This document shows positions 31,701 to 43,600 of a stretch of 64,000 nucleotides of DNA, one piece after another. The position numbers and the translations under genes were made by a program. This DNA comes from Rhynchospora pubera (Eukaryota; Streptophyta; Magnoliopsida; Poales; Cyperaceae), in contig CM051459.1 of the NCBI GenBank assembly GCA_028095005.1, forward strand, positions 255,860,229 to 255,924,228, written 5' to 3'. Position 1 is the stretch's first letter; every line of letters starts with the position of its first letter. Under the pieces are notes generated by a model, which saw only the letters and a list, made by a program, of their open reading frames with translations, was not told the origin of the DNA and did not search any database.

Positions 31701-32389
31701 ATTTTGTTATTTTATTCGTTGACTGCTTTGTGAATTGGCTCTAGGATTTAAGTTTTGTTTTTCAGAAGAGTTTGTATGATTTTTTACGAGTTCATTCTGT
31801 TTTCAAACATAAGGTTGCGTACAGAGAGCGGCAATCAAGCACGAGAAACCAAAGATGGAACAATCACCATAATGACCGCACAACTGACCATTATGATAGA
31901 GAAGGAAGTTGGATAAATGCTAAGCAGCAACGAGCTGCTGCAGCCCGCAGGGCCAGCTCTAGGGCTGATAGGCATCATCACCATCAACCGCCATCAGAGC
32001 ACCAGTCCGAAGGCCATTGGCAGACTTACAGAAATGACTCTTACCGCCAAGAGGATCAACCTGTTGCTGCTTCCTCTTATGCAGTTTTAGAGAATAGTCC
32101 TCTTGGCGCAGCACCAGCCGCTCCACACAGACCTGCGAACATGGGTTACAGCATGTATTTGGCTCCCCCAGTTTCAAATGGAGCGGCGGTAGGTCCTCCA
32201 GGACCCCCCAATCCTCTTGTTATGGTGTACTCGTATGACCAAGGTGGTGCAGGTTATAATAGATCAGCGGAGCCTGTCGAGTTTGGTTCTCTCAGGCACG
32301 ATGAAGTTACTTTACAACCTGAGCAGAGACCCGGCGGGTCATCAAGATCTACGCCTGAGCCACCTTCCTCACCTCACTCGAGACGGTAG
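25739..32389 (+). CDS. Nucleotidyltransferase / PAP-OAS1 domain protein (~1,340 aa, 8 exons)
   Basis: Exons by splice logic and frame: 25739-25942, 26160-26348, 26635-26727, 26806-26988, 27248-27350, 27668-27847, 27939-30385, 31766-32389 (last acceptor possibly 31814). The N-terminal ~330 residues match plant poly(A)-polymerase/2'-5'-oligoadenylate-synthetase-like nucleotidyltransferases. A GS motif at 73-74 followed by PDGDIDLT (Asp 83, 85, 87) forms the metal-binding active site. KAWCYYESRILGAHHGLIS and HFNVIDPLRTNNNLGRSV belong to the substrate-binding domain. The remaining ~1,000 residues are Ser/Pro/Asn-rich and probably disordered. Size fits the Arabidopsis At3g61690-type proteins. The substrate is not established; RNA-tailing activity is an inference from the fold. 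The first intron appears to use a GC donor (CAG|GCACTT). The last intron hosts a 1-kb transposon. Confidence 0.88.
30425..31433. mobile_element. 1.0-kb TIR element in the last intron of the nucleotidyltransferase gene
   Basis: The left end GGGAAAATCGGACATAAACC and the reverse complement of the right end (GGCAAAATCGGATATAAACC) match over about 120-150 bp. Each arm contains three to four subterminal direct repeats of a ~28-bp unit around ATAAACCCCTCTAAT. T runs flank both ends (12 T left, 8 T right), compatible with an 8- to 9-bp poly-T target duplication. The interior is AT-rich without an ORF. Long TIRs and duplication size suggest a non-autonomous Mutator-like element. It sits 39 bp after the splice donor and leaves the junctions intact. 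Confidence 0.8.
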
Positions 32390-32497
32390 TTAATGATAGA
32401 ATAGTTCTTACAATTTTCTATTTGTTGTAAATATAGTCGTAGAGGCTATTCCAGAGACATGTAAAGGACCCCTCTTTTTTTCTCTTTGCTGTCGCAA

Positions 32498-32503
32498 AAT
32501 AAA
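32498..32503 (+). terminator. Polyadenylation signal AATAAA
   Basis: A canonical AATAAA 110 bp after the stop of the nucleotidyltransferase gene, preceded by TTGTAAATATAG (a TGTA-type upstream element) at about 32426. Confidence 0.5.
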
Positions 32504-33586
32504 GAATTTTTATTTTGGCAGTTGCAGTAGATGATGTTGTATCTCTTTTCCTACTGCGTTGGGTAGCTTAAAGTTCGATTTTGGGAGAACATTTCCAGAG
32601 CAGCTTCAAGAGATTGGATTTCTAAATTCTAGAAAAGAATTTATTTCTGGAAAAATGTAATTTTGGTGCTTAAATATTCTCTTATATTCATTGACTTCTA
32701 AGTCAGATTCTGTTTATGAGGGGATCATTTCCGAAATTAATCCGAAAGAAATCAACAGAGATTATGTGTATGTTCCCATTTTTTTTGAGTGGTACTGTTT
32801 CACGGGGACTGAATACAAAATTCTTACCCTCGACTCAGACGAGCACTGCATTGAAAGTTCTGGTAGTTTGTATTTTAATTTCTTGTTTCTTATTTTTGCA
32901 GTAGGCCTCAAGGAGTTAGAAAAGTAAGAAGTATCCATGCACCTGTAAGATGCACTAAGGACTCTACAACGTAAGAAAAGATTTCAGAGGAATATTCGTT
33001 TTATATTGCACTGTGTTTGTAGCACTTTTTTCAGTCAAATGACGATTCTGGATGATTCATTTGATAACCCGACTACCTGCTAATGATTTTATAAAATTTA
33101 TGGGTAACACGCGATCATAATTTGCAGGACTTTTCAACGTTATTATTATATTATTATAAAACTGAACTCTTTTTATATTATGTTCGTATTGTATTCAACT
33201 AAAATTTTTGTTTTTATGAATTATTTTTAAATTTTTAATTTAGGGAGAACATCCGTGAAGATTAGGAATTTTTAGTAGCCACTAGCCAGCAACCTCCCCA
33301 AGGACGAATCAGCAATGCACTGTCGGTCGACGGCTGGAAAAGGGCTGTATATGGTTACTGGTTGCAAATGTATGTTTATGCGAATTGTGACTAGAACTTG
33401 TATGCAATGCAGTCCTTGAGAAGGTCAGGATATTTGATAGAATCAGTCGTATATATATTGTCCCTTGACTTAAATTCTGACGTCATATTTAACTCGCTAG
33501 TCAGATAAATTCTGCAGCAATCAATTTTCTTTCTTCATGGAGAAATGTTTTGTTGCTCCAGCTTTTTATATATATATATATATATA
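32504..33586. other. Gene-poor stretch before the TA-microsatellite nest
   Basis: No exon recognised. Two short frames at 32691-32927 lack any domain. At 33525-33565 lies one arm of an inverted repeat whose partner is at 35696-35735, beyond the nest. Confidence 0.45.
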
Positions 33587-33990
33587 GAGGATTGCTAAAA
33601 TGCTATGCATAGCACGGATGCCCTTCGTGCTACGGATTCGTTCTTGAATTTCATACTTCAAACAACCGATCCAAACTGTTCGTTATCTTCTTCATATTGA
33701 AATCTCATTAGAAATCAAATTTTACATTTTTTTGAATTTTTTTACTATTTTTCTCATATTTTTTAAAATACTTAATCTAATAAATTCTGGACCATTCAAT
33801 AACAGTGATTTTCAAAAATATGAGAAAAATAGTAAAAAAATTCAAAAAAATATAAAATTTGATTTCTAATGAGATTTCAATATATGAAGAAGATAATGAA
33901 CGATTTGGATCGGTTGTTTGAAGCATGAAATACAATAACGAATCCGTAGCACGAAGTGCATCCGTACTATGCATAGTATTTTAGCAATCC
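33587..33990. mobile_element. Foldback element family C, copy C1
   Basis: A ~404-bp hairpin starting GAGGATTGCTAAAATGCTAT and ending TAGCAATCC, arms near-complementary over ~190 bp. Each terminus holds an internal CTATGCATAG palindrome followed by GCACGGAT and TTCGTGCTACGGATTCG. TA runs flank both sides. No ORF of its own. Confidence 0.8.
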
Positions 33991-34014
33991 TATATATATA
34001 TATATATATATATA

Positions 34015-34417
34015 GAGTTTAGCTACGGTGAGTCGCGACTCACGGACCCTCCGGTGAGTCGCGACCAATACTCCTAGATCTAGATCAAAATGACCGATCC
34101 AAACCGTCCAATATGATCTCCCTATTGAAATCTCCATGTAGAACAAATTTTTCATTTTTTCGAAATTTTTAAGTATTTTTTTCGGATTTTTAAAAACTGA
34201 TGTTTTTGAATGGTTCAGAACCAATTAGATTAACGATTTTCTAAAATTAAAAAAAATACTTAAAAATTTCGAAAAAATGAAAAATTTGGTCTACATGGAG
34301 ATTTCAATAGGGAGATCATATTGGACGGTTTGGATCGGTCATTTTGATCTAGATCTAGGAGTATTGGTCGCGACTCATCGGAGGGTCCGTGAGTCGCGAC
34401 TCACCGTAGCTAAACTC
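34015..34417. mobile_element. Foldback element family B, copy B1
   Basis: Same termini as the copy at 6243-6645 (GAGTTTAGCTACGGTGAG, and ending CTAAACTC), arms ~190 bp, with the GTGAGTCGCGACTCAC palindrome near each end. It follows a TA run at 33991-34014 and is followed directly by a Tourist-like MITE. Confidence 0.8.
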
Positions 34418-34420
34418 TAT

Positions 34421-34604
34421 GGGTGTGTTTGGATGCTTCAGGAACAAGGGATGAACAAGGGGAAGAACAAAGGCCCACGAACAAAACTAGTTCGTGAAAA
34501 TCGGAAAACTAAGAACTAGGGAGAAGTTCACGAACTACGGTTGTTTGGTTCGTGCGAACAGCGCTAGTTCACGAACTAGCTGTTCGTGACACATTCCAAA
34601 CACA

Positions 34605-34606
<2 letters not shown>
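34421..34606. mobile_element. Tourist-like MITE inserted in the TA run between B1 and B2
   Basis: TIRs GGGTGTGTTTGG and CCAAACACACC. Interior rich in GTTCGTGAA/CGAACTAG words. Flanked by TAT left and ATA right. Same family as 49325-49534 and 50249-50457. Position shows that it entered the TA tract next to B1. Confidence 0.7.

Positions 34607-34670
<64 letters not shown>
34607..34670. repeat. (AT)n microsatellite, 64 bp
   Basis: A pure AT dinucleotide run, the longest in the window, between the MITE and foldback B2. Confidence 0.95.
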
Positions 34671-34674
<4 letters not shown>

Positions 34675-35100
34675 TAGCTACGGTGAGTCGCGACTCACGG
34701 ACTCTCCGGTGAGTCGCGACTCACGGACTCTCCGGTGAGTCGCGACCAATACTCCTAGATCTAGATCAAAATGACCGATCCAAACCGTCCAATATGATCT
34801 CCCTATTGAAATCTCCATGTAGACCAAATTTTTCATTTTTTCGAAATTTTGAAGTATTTTTTTGAAATTTTAGAAAATCGTTAATCTAATTGGTTCTGAA
34901 CCATTCAAAAACATCAGTTTTTAAAAATCCGAAAAAAAATACTTAAAAATTTCGAAAAAATAAAAAATTTGGTTTGCACGGAGATTTCAATAGGGAGATC
35001 ATATTGGACGGTTTGGATCGGTCATTTTGATCTAGATCTAAGAGTATTGGTCGCGACTCACCGGAGGGTCTGTGAGTCGCGACTCACCGTAGCTAAACTC
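34671..35100. mobile_element. Foldback element family B, copy B2, with a 26-bp terminal duplication
   Basis: Starts AGTTTAGCTACGGTGAGTCG and ends CTAAACTC. Unlike the other B copies, the left terminus carries the palindrome segment GTGAGTCGCGACTCACGG twice in tandem (26-bp unit with ACTCTCCG), so the left arm is longer than the right. Confidence 0.8.
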
Positions 35101-35114
35101 TATATATATATATA

Positions 35115-35221
35115 GAGGATTGTTAAAATACTATGCATAGCACGGATACCCTTCGTGCTACGGATTCGTTTTTGAATTTCATGCTTCAAACAACCGATCC
35201 AAACCGTTCATTATCTTCTTC
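35115..35221. mobile_element. Foldback family C, truncated copy C2
   Basis: 107 bp matching the left arm of C1 (GAGGATTGTTAAAATACTATG) up to CTTCTTCATA. There it passes straight into a TA run where intact copies read CATATTGAAATC. Centre and right arm are missing. Confidence 0.75.
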
Positions 35222-35244
35222 ATATATATATATATATATATATA

Positions 35245-35646
35245 GAGGATTGCTAAAATACTATGCATAGTACGGATGCACTTCGTGCTACGGATTCGTT
35301 ATTGTATTTCATGTTTCAAACAACCGATCCAAACCGTTCATTATCTTCTACATATTGAAATTTCATTAGAAATCAAATTTTACATTTTTTTAAATTTTTT
35401 TACTATTTTTCTCAGATTTTTTAAAATCACTGTTATTGAATGGTCCAGAATTTATTAGATTAAGTATTTTAAAGAATATGAGAAAAATAGTAAAAAAATT
35501 CAAAAAAATGTAAAATTTGGTTTCTAATGAGATTTCAATATGAAGAAGATAATGAACGGTTTGGATCGGTTGTTTGAAACATGAAATGTAAGAACGAATC
35601 CGTAGCACGAAGGTTATCCGTGCTATGCATAGCATTTTAGCAATCC
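35245..35646. mobile_element. Foldback element family C, copy C3
   Basis: A 402-bp complete hairpin (GAGGATTGCTAAAATACTAT to TAGCAATCC), flanked by TA runs 35222-35244 and 35647-35673. It closes a chain of five foldback elements and one MITE. Confidence 0.8.
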
Positions 35647-35673
35647 TATATATATATATATATATATATATAT

Positions 35674-36121
35674 CTCAAAAGGAATAAAAAAAAAGAAAAA
35701 CTGGAGCAACAAAACATACCTCCATGAAGAAAGAATAATAATAATTATAATATAATATAAAATGAAATTAACCTAGGTAATAATTTTGTCGGTATAATTT
35801 TAATTTAATTCGTATCTAAAATAATAATAATTATTACACTAGAGAGAAACATTATTAAAGTTGATTAGTAATATTTTTATTACAATTGATTAGTAATATA
35901 CACTAAATATACGATGTTTGCTTTTATTCATGTATATAATTTTTAAAATAAATAGCTTTTTCAAAGATGGCTTTTGTTGAAATCAGCCAGCGCTCCCTCC
36001 GTGGGAATACGTGACCAACGAATACTACCTGCGTCTATATTGGTTCAGCAAAAACCTTCACTGGTTGTAATCGACCTCTATCCATCCAGTCTTCTTCTCC
36101 CTCTCTTCTTCACTTTTTCAA
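35674..36121. other. Spacer before the SpoU methyltransferase gene
   Basis: AT-rich. Holds the right arm (35696-35735) of the inverted repeat enclosing the nest. Pyrimidine-rich text at 36085-36120 just before the ATG (CTTCTTCTCCCTCTCTTC) looks like the 5' UTR. Confidence 0.45.
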
Positions 36122-38636
36122 ATGAGCACATCTAAAACCCTAGCTTTCTCTTCCCTCGCAATTCATAAAACCGTAAAGTCACCTTCGCCTCCTTTCCACC
36201 AGATCACCTCTTTCTCCTCTCCCTTCCTTCACTTCCCTTTTCTTTCCCAAAGATCCACCTCGGCGCTCCATGGCCATAAACCTCCCGGAGCTTCCTTCTC
36301 TACAAACCTTGCGTTTGACTCCTCTATCGACTCACAAGAAGACACCGTTGCGCAGATCCTGACCAAACCAGACCGAATTGAGCGTCTAATGAAGATGCAG
36401 CGGCGTAAGGAGCCTGTACGAGAGGATGGAGTCACTGGAGCTGGTGCTGGTGCGAGGCGGTGGTTTCCTTACCTTGATTTGTTTAGGTCAGGTAATGTAG
36501 TAAATTGGTTTTGATTGGGGCTGATCTGGCATGTATAAATTGCTCAAGCCATTTCAATGTTAAAAACCCAATAAATAGAAATAGATCATCAGCTGATTTG
36601 AGAAGGGTTAATTTGTGTTTCATTTGTTAAGCCCCAACTAAGCTCACGTTGACCAAATAAGTCAGTAAATGATGTGAAGAGAAACCAGTGTATAAGACCA
36701 ACAGGTAAAGAGGTGTAGTTTATTGGTATTTACTTTAACCAGTACAGGATTTTCAATACCGCAATTATTTAGAGCAGCAAAACTTTGACTTAACTTGTGA
36801 TAGGATCTGAAACTTCCCAGGTGAAATAGAGGTCTCAAGTAAAGAAATTATAGATGTACTTGATCCATATATCATGGAGGCTAGGAAGGAGAGGATTCAG
36901 AGAGCTGTCTCAAATCGTACTTACTCTCTCTGTTTAGTTGTCGAGGGCTTGACAGATTTTGGCAATGTCTCAGCGGCTTTTCGATCTGCTGATGCTCTTG
37001 GGGTACAGTCAGTTCATGTCATTTCTTGTGACAGTAGTAAAAGGTGCTGCCAGTTCTGAGGTGAAAGTTGCCTCTTTTTCTTTTCTTTTTTAACGATAAT
37101 AGTAAAGTTCCAAAAGGAAGATTCTTAAATGCCTGAATCTTTAAAATTGGTATGAAACTTGACCAGCTTGTTGAAAATAACAGGTATAGAGATAACCGAC
37201 ATGTCAGCATGGGTTCTGAGAAATGGTTGGATATCGAGCTTTGGGATTCACCTGCAGAGTGCTTTACTGCTTTGAGAAATCGTGGTTACCGCATTGCAAC
37301 TACTTGCTTGGGGCCTAACTCTGTATGCTCCTTATTTCTTTTTTTTTCTTTGTTTATTAAGCGGTTGAGGAGATAATAACGAAGTCTGTTACTTTGGTAG
37401 CATAAACTTGTTTTGATGTTGTTTTGCCTGTAAAAGGTTTAATCACTGTCATTTTATAAATTTTTATAATGCATAAGCATAATATGCAAAACTGGCTATT
37501 CATTGTCTGTACTATTGCATCACCCCAAAACTTACTATAATTGATTCTGCATCTGAACTGAATATGCTTAGAAGTGCTAAGCTATTGAGTTGTAGAATAG
37601 CATAAGAAGTTCAAAATCAAATATTTTACTTTACATGCCCTTCAAATTTGAGCTGTGCATATACTAATAGAACAAGGATACAGTACGAGTTCCAGAATGT
37701 TTGAGTAATCCTAATTTCGCATTCAGGTCACTCGTGTACTTACATTTATTCAATGGTTTAATTGGTTACTCAGGTTTCTGTCTATGAATTGGATTGGTCT
37801 CGGCCCACAGCTATTGTTGTTGGAAATGAGAACATGTAAGTACTCTGCGCCTGAAAGTTTTCTTTAATTTTGTAAACTAACCGTTTAAACAATTTAATAA
37901 GTTTGAAAAGATTTTGAGAATTACTCATCTAATGACTAAAACAGGGGCATCAGCGAGGAAGCGATATGCTTGTCAGATCTTCATTGCAGCATTCCTATGA
38001 GAGGAATGATTGATTCTTTTAATGTATCGGTTGCTTCTGGTATTCTGATGCATCATGCAGTTTGTGATAGAACATCCCGCCTTGTAATATCATCTTTCAT
38101 TGTGTTAATATGAGTTCAGTTTTATAATTCAGTATGTTTGGTTCCGTGCAGCGAACCCTAGTTCGCGAACCCAGAAACATTAAAAAAATCGTTTCCCAAT
38201 TCGCGGAGCTTGTTCGCATATTCCCCAAAAACCTGGAACCCAGGATACACTCGCGAATACCCCCTTGTTCGTATTCGGCTCAGGTTTGGTTCGTGCCGAA
38301 CTAGCGTAGTTCGCGTGTATCCAAACATAGCCTTAGATAACTTTGAAAAAAGTCTAGTAAGGCACTGATAATAGACAAATATATCTTTTCATCTTTCAAA
38401 TTAAAATTTTTGGTGTTGTTTTATTTTCCTTGGTACCTACATGTCACATTTTCGGTCTAATGTGCTGGTTTTCTTTTCCTCAGGGATGTCATGGTGATTT
38501 GGCACCTGGAGAAAGTCAGATTTTACTGGCGGAGTTTTACTTGCGTCATAGAGAAAGCACCATAGGCATTTTACACGAGTATGCAAAACGCAAAGGGCAT
38601 AACAACATGCATTCATTCAATTTTGGTCGTTTGTGA
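36122..38636 (+). CDS. SpoU/TrmH-family RNA 2'-O-methyltransferase, probably organellar (361 aa, 6 exons)
   Basis: Exons 36122-36491, 36821-37043, 37184-37322, 37774-37835, 37945-38083, 38484-38636; all junctions GT-AG and frames consistent. SPOUT motif 1 region: VVEGLTDFGNVSAAFRSADA near 157-180. Motif 2: VVGNENMGISEEA near 259. Motif 3: IPMRGMIDSFNVSVA near 278, the knotted SAM-binding site. The first ~60 residues are Ser/Pro/Thr-rich with few acidic residues, as expected for a plastid or mitochondrial transit peptide. The product would 2'-O-methylate a ribose in rRNA or tRNA; which one cannot be told from sequence. The last intron carries a MITE. It converges on the E4 gene 2 kb downstream. 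Confidence 0.9.
38133..38332. mobile_element. MITE in the last intron of the SpoU gene
   Basis: Ends TATGTTTGGTTCC and CGTGTATCCAAACATA are imperfect inverted repeats, with GTTCGCGAAC-type palindromes in between (near 38160 and 38290). Same family as the MITEs at 34421, 49325 and 50249. Target duplication uncertain. Confidence 0.6.
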
Positions 38637-40602
38637 TGTGAATAAAAGAGGTTCGCTACCTCAGGAACATAAAAAAGGAAGTTATTGATAAAACAAGAAA
38701 CAGCACAAGTCAAATGATGCAAGAGTTTTGGTACTAGCAAAGGATTTGGAATCTTTAGCAAAATAAACAAATAAGAATGATTGGTACAAGATTACAATCA
38801 TTCTACACACCAGTCTCAACTCATATGCCTTAGCATTTCCTTTGCATTGTAAGCTTCTTTGGTGCTAATATTATTTTTATCTTATTGGATTGAGTGGAAT
38901 TTGATACAATAAGGGTGATATTGTAACTCTCCTTTCCCCCCCCCCCCCTTTTTTTTTATTGAATATAACACCTCTTGATTCAACTAGATAATGTTCAAAT
39001 TTGATAGAGAACATATGATGTGGCATAGACGCATAGTGTATGACATTTAATGTGTATCAGTTGACGATATGTGACAAAAGGTTCTTTCATCTGCGTCTAT
39101 CCAAGCTTATGTATAGTCATGTTTACTGTGGGTGAATTCCAAGGTGCAGAACTGGATCCTCCCAAGGCTTGGAGCACTGTGCTTTTCTCGTGCGAGTGGT
39201 ATAGTGTATGACATTTGATGTGTATCAGTTAACGATATGTGATAAAAGGTTCTTTTCCAGTTTAAAACGTAAGAAGTCATGAGTATATCAACTAGAATTG
39301 CTTTGAAGTTGGGTTGTTTCAGTTTTCAGATTGATTTATTTTGGATTATCTGGGTGAATATTGGTTAGGATTGACCCTGAATTGGATTTGATTGAGATGA
39401 TTAGGCTGCTTTGACATAATGGTTCATCTAATTTTAGAAAGTTTCATTTTGGACCATTTTGGTTTATTTTGAATTCATGTATCAGGTCATCTTGAGTTTT
39501 GGGTTTCGTTTTCAAACCAAATTCTGACTTCATTCTGCTGCTGTGACAGTAAAATTATGCTTTGCACATTGTTTTGTTCCATCTAACATGACCGGTTCAG
39601 ATCTACGTTAAAATCATTTTATCATCAGACCAATTTTGTGCCTTCATTTTTAGACGGTTTATTTTATTAAAAAAAAATGAATCCTAGTTTCATTATCGGA
39701 ACAATAGCGGACAAAGTCACAGACCCATAATTGTACAGTTTTTTTTTTCCCAAACATATTAAGTCAAATCAAGGTCGAGTCCAGATTAGTCTAATGACCC
39801 TTTTCCTTAAATCTTAGTTAGGATGTAGCACATCTAAGGTCGATTTGAATGACTTGTCAACTTGCCATTTTGTGAATTTTACTTGATCGTTGAGTTCGGT
39901 AAATTTTACTAGAAAAACATATGTGACAAAGTAAAGTAGCAAATCACTTTTGAAAAAGTCATCTCCAATTTAAAATTATTAATTATCAATGAGACAAGTT
40001 TATCACACTGTACCGAGGAAAATTGTAACATGATCGATCGTTTAATGTTTGAGTTCGGTTGTGCCGTCCCAAGTGTATTTATCGCCCATTCACACTGCTA
40101 GTCGCCGACAAGCAAGGCCCGTTTGACTTTAGCTTAGTGGAAGTACTGTAGGATGAGATACGTGTGAAGCCGATGTCTTCTCTGATCCATGTACTTCAAT
40201 CCTGGACCAAAGCATTTGTTGGTCTCCTGCATTATTTTCCTGGATATGCTTCGATGCGTTCAGAATAACTTCTAACCCAACTGAGTTATTCTTCTCTGTT
40301 ATGCATCCAAACACGGATCAGCTGTGAAATTAAAGTGCTAATCCATCTGTTCCATAATTCTAACCAAGAGTCAAATTTGACCATTCCCTCGATCTTGCCC
40401 ATTGACACGTTAACTTAGCTGATTATTTCCAACACGCAGAGCACAAGTAAATAGTCAATTGGAGATATAATTGCATAAATAAATCCAGTACATGCATGGT
40501 GGTTCCTCAAAACAACAAATGAATTGCCAGTGTTGCTTAACCACCACCCCCCCCCCCCCCGGATGCTACCCTTTTGTATATTTTAAATTTACACAATGTC
40601 AT
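38637..40602. other. Convergent intergenic region
   Basis: No exon recognised between the stop codons of the SpoU and E4 genes. It includes a 13-C tract (38936-38948), a 55-bp direct repeat (39033-39087 and 39201-39255) and a 14-C tract (40547-40560). Confidence 0.5.
39033..39255. repeat. 55-bp direct duplication, 168 bp apart
   Basis: ATAGTGTATGACATTTAATG at 39033-39087 recurs at 39201-39255 with about four substitutions across 55 bp. The 113 bp between are unique. Looks like a segmental duplication or the remains of two tandem units. Confidence 0.75.
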
Positions 40603-43600
40603 CTATTCAACCATATCATCAACACCAATTGAACTGCTCTGCACCTTATGGGTTCTCAGGAATTCTTCAATTCGCAACTTAAGCTCCGTGTTTGGTATTA
40701 GCATGTCTTGTGTGAGATGTGACCGGTTAAATGGATCAGTCTGCCATTAAATTTAGTGCCAGATAGTTAGCATCGAAATTTTCAATTGCTTGCAAATAAA
40801 TATTGCACCACAAACTCTGAATCCAGTGCATAAAAAATATCAGGCATTCTGTAAAATTAAATTTTCATTCATTTTTTTTAGTCGTTTTCATTTTTTATCT
40901 TATTTTCTATTTTATTTTCAATAAGGTATGTTTTGTTCCAGTAGAATGATTTCTTGTGTGAGAACACATCTGCTGAAAGCTCAAGGTTCTTTGAATTTAA
41001 AATAGAAATTGGTACAGAGGACAAAAAGCATATTTACATTGTCACTAAGCAGATGTCTTTGAATGACAGCTCGGTCCACTGACACCTTTGAAGAAGGCAA
41101 TATTACAGGATCCTTCATCAATGTGTACTGCAGAGGATTGCACATGAAAAACATTTTTGTTAATACATAAGAGAGAGGCTATCAACACTAAGGTTTATTG
41201 ATACGTTAGCTTAATACCTGAATTGGGTCAAGGAATTCATCTGGGATTTCACCGAGAGCAGCCTCAGTATCCATTGCTTGAGAAGCAGCAGCTTTAGCTT
41301 TGGCCCCTAACTGAATGAACTCCTCTATTACTCTTGCATCTGCCCCAATCTTCCAGAGTATATTAACAGCTGTAGCAAATAACTGAAAAACATCCATCCA
41401 CACTGACAATAAATAAATAATAATCTACTCCACTGGGGATTTCAGAAGGTACGAGTTCAAATACAAAACGAAGCAACAGGTTATTAATTCTCTACTATGA
41501 TGGTCCTCTTTATGAGTACAATATTTTTCTTTAGGAACCAAAGATTTAAATTTGCAGTTATCCCAGCTTCTAGAAAAGTGGTTTGGGATGCAAAATGCTA
41601 TTGCACTAAGAGTCTTTTTAGCAATTGAGCAACACGTATGATACAAACCAAAATATCAGTACTTAAAGCAGCTGAATAGCAGGTATTGAGCCTTATAACA
41701 AGCGCAATGAGTAATATAGGAGGTTTTATTGCTTTAAAATCAAGGATGCTTTGCTAACTAGAAACTGGCCCGATTATCACGCCTTCAGATCTCAACTCAC
41801 AATTGTACAAAGGTAAACAAGGAAAGAAACATGGGTGGAGAAGGAAGATTGGAAAGAAAACATGGATGCATAATTGCATATAAATATATACTGAAAACAT
41901 GCCATTGTAAACTACAAAGATATAATCACGTAAACCTATGTGTTTGGATGGAGGAGAATAAGGTTTAAGAATAAGGATCAAATTCCTTATTCTTGTGCAA
42001 CCCAAACAACACAAGAATAAGGAATTTGGGCCTTATACTAACACAACCATGGTATAAGAATAAGGAATTTGGACAAGCACGCATACCGGAATTCCTTATT
42101 CTTATTCCTTATCCAACCCTCATCCAAACACATATCTACGTGTCCTCGACCATTAATTATGGTATATGCATTTTCAAAGCAAATTTTAGGAAATTTTCTT
42201 GATATGAAAAAAAATGATTACGTGCATCAGGACATGTTTCATACATTAGCTTTATAATAATTGTATGCTTCAGTACTAAACTAATTGTTGCACATAGCAT
42301 CGTCAATAAACGAGTTAATTATTAAACTTGACATTGTAATTAAATTCTATATTTTGTCATCTTTTATTTTCATATTTGAACTTAAAACTAATAAAATGAT
42401 TGATTACACTATTAACCACAATATGAACTGATAGCTCCCACAACAGCATGCAGTCCCTATCTGCTATGAAAAGTGCATGGCCGCTATAGATTAGTTAAAC
42501 TCTATTTAAACCTATGTAACAAACATAATAAAGAGAGAAAAAAGAAAACATAATGACAATTTAAGAAGAACCTGTTCATTGTAAGACCTCCCGTCTTTTG
42601 ATATAGCTTCTGCAAAGACCCCCTCCTTGTCGCCTCTAGCAATATGCACATATATCTCAGCAATCTTGAAAACAAAAGCAAAACTGGTCAGAGCTTTCAT
42701 TCAGAAAACATAATACATGATACTAATCGACAGTTTGAAAAAGAACAAGCTAGTGCCAACTGCTAACCTGCTTCAGCAACTGCTTAGGTCTAAATTCATA
42801 CTTCTCTGGATCTTTAACTGTCAAGGACTTTCTCTGAGGACCAGCCAGTTGAAAGAGAAAGTAATTTAGCATGCTGGCTACCCTGTCGACCTAAAATAAT
42901 AATTAAAACTACATTATCAAGACAGCCACCCTGTCATCCTAAGTTCAGCATTTTACACAACAAACAACAACAACAACTAAACCTTTTGTCCCAAGCAAGT
43001 TCAGCATTTTACACAATAACACAATTTTACAATTGCTGACCCAAATCATAGAAATTTTAGTGAACATGAACACAAGCTCCTTAAGTACTATATGGCATAT
43101 ATGCGAGTGAAACTAGTATCATATTATTTAAAAAAATTACCATTTCAGGTAACAGAAAAGGAGCTGGAATTTGTTCAGCTGTAAATGAAAGCATCCCAAC
43201 ATCCTCATTAGCTAATTTCATTTCATATCGAGCTATCTGAAAAACATGTACAAAGTATTAGTCTTCGAATATAAAATCTATAGAAACACCACCAATTATA
43301 TTGTTATGCTTGCAAGTGGCATCCAATATTTCTCATACTTGGAACTTACACCTAGCAGCACTTGAGATATTTGCTAGTGATAGACAACCTTATTGTACGG
43401 ATCAATCTTGTGTGATATAGACGATTTATCAACAGGGCCCTCCCCCAAATAAAAGAACACCAGTGGCCTTTTTTTATGTGGCAGATAACTTGATTGAGTC
43501 AACTTTATAATTTTAAAGATCAGTTAAAATCATTTTGGCTCCAGTAAACCTTTATGTTTAAATTATCAGTGTTGCCTGCAGATGACTCCTGTAGAGCATT

